DNA of 5,369 bases from an uncultured Phascolarctobacterium sp. GTDB taxonomy: Bacteria > Bacillota > Negativicutes > Acidaminococcales > Acidaminococcaceae. This document shows, piece by piece, positions 1 to 5,359 of this stretch. Position numbers and translations under genes: made by a program. Below the pieces are notes generated by a model, which saw only the letters and a program-made list of their open reading frames with translations, was not told the DNA's origin and did no database searches. Position 1 is the stretch's first letter. The number at the start of each line of letters is the position of its first letter. The DNA lies in contig USBG01000107.1 of NCBI GenBank assembly GCA_900552855.1, positions 1 through 5,369 on the forward strand, given 5' to 3'.

Positions 1-1
1 A

Positions 2-1438
2 TATAGTGGGGCCGATAGTATTGTAGTAACGATGTGCAAAGAATGTATGCACGCTTTAGAGCTTTTGCAGCTTCCTGAGGCAGTAAAAGATGTGATTAAA
101 GCGTTTGTCGCTAAAAAAGATGATATATATTCTGCAGGCTCTATTGAGCGTATGACAATGCTGGTGGATGGTAAGCTGCAAAATATTCTTTTTGTTGGCT
201 GTGGCGAAGGTAAGGACTGCAAACCAAACAACTTCCGCAAGGCTGCAGGTAATGTTGTCAGAGAGTTACATAAACTAAAATCAGAAAAGGCTGCTTTGGT
301 TGCTGCTATTACTCTTAATCCTAAGCGTGATTACTATTTAAACGCTATTGCTGAGGGTTTATTCTTAGGTGCATATACATTTACTGAATATAAAAGTAAA
401 AAAGATGATGCTCCTATTTGTAGCATAAATGTACTAAGTGCAATACAAAATGCCGATGCTGTTTTGCAAAATGCTGAAATTGCTGCAGAAGCTGTGTCCT
501 TTAGCAGAGATTTAGCAAATCATCCTGGTAATGTTATCAATCCTTTAACTATGGTTACTAAGGCTACAGAGGTTGCCAAATCATTGGGCCTTGAAATCGA
601 AGTTTTAGATGAAAAGGATATGGCCGCCAAGGGAATGAATTCCTTACTTGCAGTTGGGCAAGGCAGTGAAATTCCGCCTAGATTAATTACCTTGAAATAT
701 AATGGTGCAGGTGATGCACCGTATGTTGCTTATGTAGGTAAGGGTATTACCTTTGATAGTGGTGGTATTTCCATTAAACCTGGCGATGGTATGGGCGAGA
801 TGAAGGATGATATGTCTGGATCTGCTGCTGTTTTAGGTGCAATTAAGGCTATTGCTGGCTTAAAGCTTAAATGTAATATTATTGCTGTTCTAGCATGTGC
901 AGAAAATATGCCTAGTGGTAAGGCTCAACGTCCTGGTGATATTGTTCGTGCTGCTAATGGTAAAACCATTGAGGTTGTGAACACGGATGCAGAGGGCCGT
1001 ATGGTGCTTGCAGATGCTGTTTGGTATGCGTGTGAGCAAGGAGCAGCTAAGGTAATAGATATTGCTACCTTAACTGGAGCCGTAATCATTGCTTTAGGTA
1101 ATGAAACCAGTGGTATTGTGGCTAATAATGATGAACTAGTAAAACAAATTATGGAAGCAGGCAAGCAGTCTGGCGAAAATTATTGGCAGCTTCCATCTTT
1201 GCCAGAGTGCAAGGAAGCAATTAAAAGTGATGTAGCAGATTTATTAAACAGCGCAGGACGTGCTGGTGGATGCATCACTGGTGGTCTCTTTGTAGGTGAG
1301 TTTGTTAAGGAGGGAACTCCATGGGCTCATATAGATATTGGCGGTACCTCTACTAGTGAAAAAACCAGTGGTCACAAGGTTAAGGGTTGCACTGCCTTCG
1401 GTACCATGACCTTGATTAAACTGGCTGAAGCATTGTAA
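2..1438 (+). CDS. pepA: Leucyl aminopeptidase, peptidase family M17 (5' end outside window)
   Basis: This is a two-metal cytosolic aminopeptidase that removes N-terminal residues, classically leucine, from peptides. Counting from the first in-frame ATG at 32, the family's metal and catalytic residues are all present. They are Lys237 and Asp242 in VGKGITFDSGG, Lys249 in SIKP, Asp260 in MKDDMSG, and Asp319, Glu321 and Arg323 in NTDAEGR. Their spacing follows E. coli PepA almost exactly. The N-terminal macrodomain-like part is about residues 1-150 and the catalytic domain about 155-468. The ATG at 32 has no Shine-Dalgarno sequence. The frame stays open to base 2, and the ten codons before the ATG (YSGADSIVVT) align with the first beta strand of PepA (SACIVV). 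The true start is therefore judged to lie upstream, with roughly 10-20 codons missing. It is the first visible gene of a probable three-gene operon, with 28 bases to the next start. All active-site residues are intact. Identity is very secure; the symbol is by analogy. Confidence 0.96.
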   Translation, partial: YSGADSIVVTMCKECMHALELLQLPEAVKDVIKAFVAKKDDIYSAGSIERMTMLVDGKLQNILFVGCGEGKDCKPNNFRKAAGNVVRELHKLKSEKAALVAAITLNPKRDYYLNAIAEGLFLGAYTFTEYKSKKDDAPICSINVLSAIQNADAVLQNAEIAAEAVSFSRDLANHPGNVINPLTMVTKATEVAKSLGLEIEVLDEKDMAAKGMNSLLAVGQGSEIPPRLITLKYNGAGDAPYVAYVGKGITFDSGGISIKPGDGMGEMKDDMSGSAAVLGAIKAIAGLKLKCNIIAVLACAENMPSGKAQRPGDIVRAANGKTIEVVNTDAEGRMVLADAVWYACEQGAAKVIDIATLTGAVIIALGNETSGIVANNDELVKQIMEAGKQSGENYWQLPSLPECKEAIKSDVADLLNSAGRAGGCITGGLFVGEFVKEGTPWAHIDIGGTSTSEKTSGHKVKGCTAFGTMTLIKLAEAL

Positions 1439-1466
1439 TAAATTCGTCAAAGAGTGAGTGACGCTA

Positions 1467-2297
1467 ATGAAGAAATTTGTTGATTTACATACACATAGTA
1501 CATTTTCAGATGGACGTTACACGCCTACACAGTTAGTTGAAGAGGCTATTGCTAAGGGTATTAGTGTCCTGAGCATTACTGACCATGACTCCTGGAATGG
1601 TATTAATGAAGCCTTTACAGCTGCTTCAGGACACAATATTACTATTATTCCTGGTGTAGAGCTTGGCACTCAGGTTAATGGTGAAAGTGTCCATATTCTT
1701 GCTTATCATATTGATACTAATAATAAAGCACTTCAAGATAAAATGGATGAAATGCGCCATGGCAGAGAAAAACGTTTGTATAAGATATTGGAAAAGCTTG
1801 ATAATCTTGGCTATCATATCGAGGTTGAGGCCTGTGACCCTAAAAATAGAGCTGTAGGCCGTCCTCATGTTGCTAAAGCACTGGTGGCTAAGGGCTATTT
1901 TAATACAGTACAAGAGGTATTTGATGCACTGCTTAGAAATGGCGGTCCTGCGTATGTTCCTCAGCCTAAGCTTTCGCCAGAAGAGGCAGTCGAACTTATT
2001 CATAATGCTAGTGGCATTGCTGTATTAGCACATCCATCAGAGCTTAGTGATGGCGAGCTGCCAGAAAAGCTTATACAAACCATACCTTTCGATGGAATCG
2101 AGGTATATCATCCTAGCTCTGCAGAAAAGAACGAATTCGCAAAATGGTTGAAGCTAGCAGAAAAGTATGGACTGCTTGTTGGTGGTGGCAGTGATTTTCA
2201 TGGCATATTAGACCGTTTTCCCCATGAATTAGGAATATGGGATGTAGAATACGAAGCAGTTAAGGGTATTATTGAATATAAAAACTTACAAGACTAA
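1467..2297 (+). CDS. PHP-domain phosphoesterase, 3',5'-nucleoside bisphosphate phosphatase / RNase AM-like
   Basis: The product has 276 residues and one PHP (polymerase and histidinol phosphatase) domain over its whole length. The metal-binding motifs appear in order: His8 and His10 in DLHTHSTFSDG (Asp15), Asp39 and His40 in ITDHDSW, Glu65 in GVELG, His76 in VHILAYH, His134 in GRPHVAKAL, His189 in VLAHPSE, and Asp243 and His245 in GSDFHG. The set and the length match the YciV/TrpH group. Known members hydrolyse 3',5'-nucleoside bisphosphates such as pAp, or act as 5'-3' exonucleases on short RNA (E. coli RNase AM). Which activity applies here cannot be read from sequence. No signal peptide is seen, so it should be cytosolic. 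ATG 1467 is preferred over an in-frame GTG at 1458: it puts DLHTH at residue 6, as usual, and leaves a GAGTGAG stretch at a workable distance upstream. The gene lies 28 bases after the aminopeptidase and 32 before the next gene, with no terminator between, so co-transcription is likely. Confidence 0.93.
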   Translation: MKKFVDLHTHSTFSDGRYTPTQLVEEAIAKGISVLSITDHDSWNGINEAFTAASGHNITIIPGVELGTQVNGESVHILAYHIDTNNKALQDKMDEMRHGREKRLYKILEKLDNLGYHIEVEACDPKNRAVGRPHVAKALVAKGYFNTVQEVFDALLRNGGPAYVPQPKLSPEEAVELIHNASGIAVLAHPSELSDGELPEKLIQTIPFDGIEVYHPSSAEKNEFAKWLKLAEKYGLLVGGGSDFHGILDRFPHELGIWDVEYEAVKGIIEYKNLQD

Positions 2298-2329
2298 TTT
2301 AGATTAGCTGTTTATTAAGGGTTGATATT

Positions 2330-3166
2330 ATGGAAGTTGTAGCATTTGTAGGTCCTAGCGGTACTGGTAAAAGTCATCGCGCCATTGGGGTAGCCTTTGA
2401 TAATAGATGTGAGGGTATCATAGATGACGGTCTTTTGATTAAAGGTACCAAGATTTTAGCTGGAACCTCTGCTAAAAATGAAGATAATAGAATACAAGCA
2501 GTAAAGCGTGCTATTTTTACTGATGATGAGCATGCTAGGGTAGTACGAGAGGCGTTAGCTGCAAGTGGTATTAAACGATTACTTATTATTGCTACCTCTG
2601 ACAATATGATTAATAAGATTGTAGGCAGATTGCAGCTAGATAAGCCTATAAAGACTGTCTATATTAATCAAATTGCTACTAAAGCAGAAATAAAAAAGGC
2701 ACGCTATTCTAGACTCCATGATGGCAAGCATATTGTCCCAGTTCCATCAGTAGAGCTAAAGCCGCATTTTACCGGTTATTTTGCGGACTTACCGTATAAT
2801 ATTTTTTCAAAGCACCGTCGTCAGGAAAAAGAGGCAGACCGTTCAATTGTTCGTCCTGCATTTAGCTTTTATGGCAAACTGCTTATTGCAGATGGTGCCA
2901 TTGAGGACATTATAAACATCATTGGTAAAAAGGCAGCTGGAGTTAAAAAGGTTACTGATATTAAAGTACGACGTCGAAGTGATAATAGTAAGGGAATTGT
3001 CATCTTTGTGGAAGTTGTACTGTACTATGGCGAGAAGATTTTTGTCGTAACAAAGCAGTTACAGGCAAAAATCAAGAAAAAGGTAGAATACATGACTGCA
3101 ATGCAGGTAAAAAATGTTAATGTTTCTATACGTAGTCTTGCTCTTAGAGAGCCATTGAAAAAATAG
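2330..3166 (+). CDS. P-loop ATPase-like protein with C-terminal Asp23/Gls24-like domain
   Basis: The 278-residue product joins two parts. The N-terminal part starts at once with a beta strand and a Walker A motif, GPSGTGKS (residues 8-15, Lys14 and Ser15). It is followed by an acidic IIDDG (30-34) and a hydrophobic strand ending in acid, RLLIIATSD (83-91), a Walker B or switch candidate. A conserved-looking stretch, GKHIVPVPSVELK, lies near 132-144. The C-terminal part (about 175-270) reads like an Asp23/Gls24 domain: FYGKLLIADGAIEDII, then GIVIFVEVVLYYGEKI, then an amphipathic helix and VKNVNVSIRSL. Asp23-type proteins are tied to cell envelope stress or membrane association in Gram-positive bacteria, but usually lack an ATPase part. 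No membrane segment or signal peptide is seen. The start is supported by AAGGG at 2317-2321, eight bases upstream. It is the last gene of the operon. Nucleotide binding is well supported by Walker A; the biological role is unknown. The basic C-terminus (KIKKKVEY, EPLKK) may help contact nucleic acid or membrane, which is inference. Confidence 0.85.
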   Translation: MEVVAFVGPSGTGKSHRAIGVAFDNRCEGIIDDGLLIKGTKILAGTSAKNEDNRIQAVKRAIFTDDEHARVVREALAASGIKRLLIIATSDNMINKIVGRLQLDKPIKTVYINQIATKAEIKKARYSRLHDGKHIVPVPSVELKPHFTGYFADLPYNIFSKHRRQEKEADRSIVRPAFSFYGKLLIADGAIEDIINIIGKKAAGVKKVTDIKVRRRSDNSKGIVIFVEVVLYYGEKIFVVTKQLQAKIKKKVEYMTAMQVKNVNVSIRSLALREPLKK

Positions 3167-3226
3167 TGGGGCAGGCGCTAAGATGGCTTATAAAATGATG
3201 GCTATTTTTAGAAAAGTGATATCTAC

Positions 3227-3271
3227 AAAAAATGCACCTTGCGTATTAAAACGCAGGGTGCATTTGTTTTT
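3227..3271. terminator. Bidirectional intrinsic terminator between convergent genes
   Basis: A 15-bp stem pairs 3230-3244 (AAATGCACCTTGCGT) with 3251-3265 (ACGCAGGGTGCATTT) around a six-base ATTAAA loop. On the plus strand all 15 pairs form, one of them a G-T wobble, and TTTGTTTTT follows. On the minus strand the wobble becomes an A-C mismatch, but the stem is followed by TTTTTTG. It lies about 60 bases after the ATPase-Asp23 stop and 7 bases beyond the stop of the minus-strand gene, so it can end both transcripts. Confidence 0.9.
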
Positions 3272-3277
3272 AGAGTA

Positions 3278-3994
3278 TTAATTTAAGGTTTCAGGAGCGG
3301 TTTCTACTGCGCCAACTGCATCGGCTTTTTCAAAAACAAATGCAGGAGAAGGATAGTAGAAGTGGCAGTGGTCAAATTTAACGTTTTCGTTGCTGAAACG
3401 ATTTACTAAAGCCTGACCAGCATCCTCTTCGAAGGAAACAATGTTTTCTTTGCTAATGCCGTCAACATTATTAACAACAGAAATCAGGAAAGGCTCAACA
3501 ATGGGAGCATCTTCGGGAACCATGCTGCGGTCTGCAGGCAGTACGGGAACAATTTTGATATCGCCAACTACAGTATTTTCGTTGTTTACAAAATATACAC
3601 CATAATAGTTATCATACAGGGTACGAGTCAGTTTAAAGCCAGCGCCAGGGAATTCTTCGGTACCGCAATCACCCATATATTTGGGAGAAGGATAGTAGAA
3701 GAAGCATTGTTGGAATGCAATTTCCTCAGTAGAGAAGCGTTTTAAAATAGCGTAGGAAGCACGCTCTTCAAAGTCAATCAGATTGTCTTTGTTGATATCA
3801 GCATCGTCAACAATAACAAGTAAAACTGCAGGAACTTGGGGAGCATCTTCGGGAACCATGCTACGGTCTAAAGGGATGTTGGGAATAACAGTCAGATTAC
3901 CAATAACTCTTTTATTTTCATCCTGTAGGATTGCACGGAAAAAGTTGTCAAAAAGAGTACGTTGTAAACGCAGATTGTATGCGTTGTTGCTCAT
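3278..3994 (-). CDS. Unrecognised acidic protein with two tandem copies of a ~93-residue domain
   Basis: I do not recognise the family. The 238-residue product has no signal peptide, membrane segment or coiled coil, and is acidic (about 36 Asp/Glu against 19 Lys/Arg), so it is probably soluble and cytosolic. It consists of two diverged copies, residues 12-104 and 124-217, about 45% identical, joined by a linker (105-123) and followed by an Ala/Glu-rich tail. Each copy has the order RTL(F/Y)DN, then DRSMVPEDAP, then a hydrophobic strand, an acidic loop ending FEE, a helix, RFS, and C-x-FYYPSP. Cys97 and Cys210 are equivalent. In copy 1 the loop DINKDNLIDFEE (66-77) fits the 12-residue EF-hand calcium pattern apart from Asn at the usual Gly. 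Copy 2 is degenerate there. The ATG at 3994 is chosen because AAGGAG sits eight bases upstream; an in-frame GTG at 4003 would overlap that site. The gene is a single-gene unit with its own promoter candidate, convergent to the operon. Use of CGT, AAC and TAC codons hints at good expression. The gene call is secure; the function is unknown. Confidence 0.88.
   Translation of the reverse strand: MSNNAYNLRLQRTLFDNFFRAILQDENKRVIGNLTVIPNIPLDRSMVPEDAPQVPAVLLVIVDDADINKDNLIDFEERASYAILKRFSTEEIAFQQCFFYYPSPKYMGDCGTEEFPGAGFKLTRTLYDNYYGVYFVNNENTVVGDIKIVPVLPADRSMVPEDAPIVEPFLISVVNNVDGISKENIVSFEEDAGQALVNRFSNENVKFDHCHFYYPSPAFVFEKADAVGAVETAPETLN
3344..3625 (-). repeat. Second copy of the internal domain duplication
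   Basis: This encodes residues 124-217 of the minus-strand protein and is the partner of the copy at 3683-3961. The offset is 112 codons up to the acidic loop and 113 after it, because this copy has one extra residue (Gly179) there. The DRSMVPEDAP and FYYPSP blocks are identical in protein and nearly identical in DNA to the first copy. Confidence 0.9.
3683..3961 (-). repeat. First copy of the internal domain duplication
   Basis: This encodes residues 12-104 of the minus-strand protein. Roughly 43 of 93 aligned residues are identical to the second copy by my hand alignment. A 31-base block here (3839-3869) differs at only one base from 3503-3533, and an 18-base block (3684-3701) is identical to 3345-3362. 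Confidence 0.9.
3764..3799 (-). other. EF-hand-like loop in the minus-strand protein
   Basis: Residues 66-77, DINKDNLIDFEE, place acidic or amide side chains at loop positions 1, 3, 5 and 9, Ile at 8 and Glu at 12, as in a canonical EF-hand. Position 6 is Asn instead of Gly. The segment before it (VPAVLLVIVDDA) looks like a beta strand rather than the usual E helix, while the segment after it can be a helix. Calcium binding is therefore possible but unproven. Confidence 0.4.
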
Positions 3995-4002
3995 GGATAT
4001 CA

Positions 4003-4008
4003 CTCCTT
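4003..4008 (-). promoter_or_regulatory. Ribosome binding site of the duplicated-domain gene
   Basis: AAGGAG on the minus strand lies eight bases before ATG 3994. This ideal spacing decides the start in favour of that ATG over the GTG at 4003. Confidence 0.85.
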
Positions 4009-4025
4009 ATACAATTTAAAAGTCA

Positions 4026-4047
4026 CAGGATATGTAATACATTCCTG
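4026..4047 (-). promoter_or_regulatory. Hairpin or operator-like inverted repeat in the leader of the minus-strand gene
   Basis: Read on the minus strand, CAGGAATGTA is followed by TACATATCCTG with an overlapping centre. Nine pairs form around a three-base loop with one bulged A. It lies between the promoter candidate and the ribosome binding site. It lacks a T-tract, so it is not a terminator. It could be an operator or a transcript-stabilising stem; the role is inferred. Confidence 0.4.
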
Positions 4048-4067
4048 CGAAAAATATTTTCCATAAT

Positions 4068-4096
4068 ATTGTAACATAAATTACGAAATTACGCAA
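4068..4096 (-). promoter_or_regulatory. Promoter candidate for the duplicated-domain gene
   Basis: On the minus strand, TTGCGT (4096-4091) is followed after exactly 17 bases by TACAAT (4073-4068), preceded by TGT as an extended -10 (TGTTACAAT). The -35 matches only TTG of the consensus, while the -10 is five of six. Transcription would start near 4061, giving a leader of about 65 bases. Confidence 0.6.
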
Positions 4097-4139
4097 AAAC
4101 TATTCAGTTTATTTATTGAAGAATAAATATATCTGTTTT

Positions 4140-4167
4140 TAAAATTGTGATAAAGTTAACAGTTTTA
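4140..4167. promoter_or_regulatory. CRP/FNR-family-like palindromic operator candidate
   Basis: The centre reads TGTGA-TAAAGT-TAACA, flanked by TAAAA on the left and TTTTA on the right. Outside the central six bases, nine of eleven positions pair symmetrically. The layout resembles the TGTGA-N6-TCACA site of CRP/FNR-type regulators with one half-site mismatch. It overlaps the -35 of one promoter candidate (TTGTGA, 4145) and lies about 49 bases before the likely start from the other (TATAAT, 4191). No regulator gene is in the window, so this is inference. Confidence 0.4.
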
Positions 4168-4196
4168 TAGAATATAGGCGTTAAATATATTATAAT
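4145..4196 (+). promoter_or_regulatory. Promoter candidates for the TAXI receptor gene
   Basis: Two overlapping options are visible. One is TTGTGA (4145-4150), a 17-base spacer and TAGAAT (4168-4173), with four and five of six consensus matches. The other is a perfect TATAAT at 4191-4196 without a good -35, as expected if an activator were needed. Either would give a leader of about 125-150 bases before ATG 4327. Confidence 0.5.
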
Positions 4197-4311
4197 GTCA
4201 AGTATTATGTATACAACTGTAACTGAGCAGGATTTTAAATTAATTATAACGAATAATAAACTAAAAATATGTTGCTTTATTCTTTGGCGTAAATGCTCAT
4301 ATTAAATGTTT

Positions 4312-4318
4312 AAGGAGG
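4312..4318 (+). promoter_or_regulatory. Ribosome binding site of the TAXI receptor gene
   Basis: AAGGAGG lies eight bases before ATG 4327. The site falls inside the longer reading frame that begins at ATG 4306, so the shorter start, which also opens directly with a lipoprotein signal peptide, is the right one. Confidence 0.92.
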
Positions 4319-4326
4319 GGATTCCT

Positions 4327-5295
4327 ATGAAAAAACTTTTAGTCTTTTTACTCGGTATTATGGTGATGGCTGCTATGACTGCTGGTTGCGGCGGAGATAA
4401 CAAATCAGATGGCAAGCCTGCTGCACAAAAATTCATTACTATTGCTACAGGCGGCACATCTGGCACCTATTTCCCATTAGGCGGTGCGTTGGCTGATATT
4501 CTTAATAAGAATGTACCAGGTTGTAATGCATCTACTCAATCTACTGGTGCTTCTGTAGCAAACGTAAATCTGTTACAGCAAAATAAAGTAGATATTGCAT
4601 TCATCCAAAATGATATTGCGTACTATGCTGCCAATGGCACGGAGATGTTTAAAGATAAAAAGGTTAGTGGTATTAGAGGCTTAGCAACACTTTATCCGGA
4701 AACTGTGCAAATTGTTACTTTAAAAAAATCTGGTATTAAAGATGTTGCGGACTTCAGAGGCAAACGTATTGCCGTTGGCGCAGCTGGTTCTGGTACAGAG
4801 GCCAATGCTCGTCAAATTATGGCTGCATATGGCATTAAATATGATGATGTTAAAGTTCAATATCTTTCCTTTGGTGAAGCTGCAAATGCATTAAAGGATG
4901 GTAATGTTGATGCTGCGTTTGTTACCGCTGGTCATCCTACTGCAGCAATTCAAGATATTGCAACTCAAAATGAAGTAGTTTTGGTACCGGTTGCAGATGA
5001 TAAGGCCGATGCTTTGATTAAGCAATATCCTTTCTATACTAAGCTCACTATCAAGTCTAATACTTATGCTAACCAAACTGTAGATGTTCCTGCAGTTGCA
5101 GTTAAATGTATGTTGGCAGTTACTGATAAAATGGATGAAGGCACTGCTTATAATGTAGCCAAAGCCTTGTATGGTAACCTTGATCGTATGAAAGCTGCTC
5201 ATTCTGCGGCAAACGCTATCTCCAAAGAAACAGCTAAAGACGGCATGTCTGTTGAACTTAATGCAGGTGCCGAAAAATTCTTTAGCGGTAAATAA
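4327..5295 (+). CDS. TAXI-family TRAP transporter solute-binding lipoprotein
   Basis: The 322-residue product is an extracytoplasmic receptor that should deliver a small solute (dicarboxylates, glutamate and other organic acids are known for the family) to a TRAP permease. It opens with a lipoprotein signal peptide: MKK, a hydrophobic stretch at 4-18, and the lipobox TAGC with Cys21 as the lipid anchor, followed by a polar linker. The mature part carries the TAXI hallmarks: ITIATGGTSGTYFPLGG (37-53), QSTGASVANVNLL (71-83), VDIAFIQND (88-96), GKRIAVGAAGSGTEANA (145-161) and VDAAFVTAGHP (194-204). Length and motif order are normal and no break is seen. The start is set by AAGGAGG at 4312. The gene has its own promoter region and is followed 23 bases after the stop by a hairpin terminator. 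No permease gene is visible here; one could lie beyond the right edge or elsewhere. The substrate cannot be deduced. The family assignment is very secure. Confidence 0.96.
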   Translation: MKKLLVFLLGIMVMAAMTAGCGGDNKSDGKPAAQKFITIATGGTSGTYFPLGGALADILNKNVPGCNASTQSTGASVANVNLLQQNKVDIAFIQNDIAYYAANGTEMFKDKKVSGIRGLATLYPETVQIVTLKKSGIKDVADFRGKRIAVGAAGSGTEANARQIMAAYGIKYDDVKVQYLSFGEAANALKDGNVDAAFVTAGHPTAAIQDIATQNEVVLVPVADDKADALIKQYPFYTKLTIKSNTYANQTVDVPAVAVKCMLAVTDKMDEGTAYNVAKALYGNLDRMKAAHSAANAISKETAKDGMSVELNAGAEKFFSGK

Positions 5296-5318
5296 GATTA
5301 TATCAAATGGAAAATCAG

Positions 5319-5359
5319 AAAGACCGGAAACCGACTTTGTGCGGCTCCCGGTCTTTTTT
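5319..5359 (+). terminator. Intrinsic terminator after the TAXI receptor gene
   Basis: AAAGACCGG (5319-5327) pairs with CCGGTCTTT (5348-5356), a nine-bp stem. A further CCG/CGG pairing at 5331-5333 and 5342-5344 is possible inside the 20-base loop. A run of six T (5354-5359) forms the tail and partly overlaps the stem. It fits rho-independent termination on the plus strand; the reverse direction has a weaker tail. Confidence 0.85.

Larger units (their letters stand above)
4004..4326. other. AT-rich divergent intergenic region
   Basis: This stretch of about 320 bases separates the divergent starts at 3994 and 4327. It holds a ribosome binding site, hairpin and promoter candidate for the minus-strand gene, then an AT-only 7-bp inverted repeat at 4111-4128 (ATTTATT-GAAG-AATAAAT), a CRP/FNR-like palindrome, plus-strand promoter candidates, and the TAXI ribosome binding site. 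The bases from about 4200 to 4305 form an AT-rich leader in which I see no convincing riboswitch, RNA gene or coding sequence. Confidence 0.75.

Noticed and set aside
2294..2307. CTAAT-TTAG-ATTAG inverted repeat at the end of the PHP gene as a terminator.
   Set aside because: The stem is only five A/T-rich pairs and no T-tract follows; the gap to the next gene is short, so co-transcription is more likely.
3159..3209. AAAAATAG / CTATTTTT inverted pair after the third gene.
   Set aside because: Eight A/T-rich pairs separated by 35 bases are expected by chance here, and the much stronger hairpin at 3227 explains termination.
3183..3281. A 32-codon plus-strand reading frame after the ATPase-Asp23 gene.
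   Set aside because: It runs through the terminator hairpin, lacks a good ribosome binding site, and has no recognisable content.
3783..4019. A 78-codon plus-strand frame opposite the duplicated-domain gene, and similar long antisense frames opposite the aminopeptidase, PHP and TAXI genes.
   Set aside because: They lie in the shadow of well supported genes, lack ribosome binding sites and show no recognisable motifs.
4111..4128. ATTTATT-GAAG-AATAAAT as a specific operator.
   Set aside because: The symmetry is perfect but made of A and T only in an AT-rich spacer, so chance is a sufficient explanation; it is recorded only within the intergenic entry.
4224..4299. TGAGCA / TGCTCA pairing in the TAXI leader as part of a riboswitch.
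   Set aside because: Six pairs across a 64-base AT-rich gap without any known riboswitch core are not enough.
4195..4305. A 36-codon plus-strand reading frame ending directly before ATG 4306, as a leader peptide.
   Set aside because: It has no ribosome binding site, its ATG overlaps the TATAAT box, and its composition (many Ile, Lys, Asn) is what AT-rich non-coding DNA gives.
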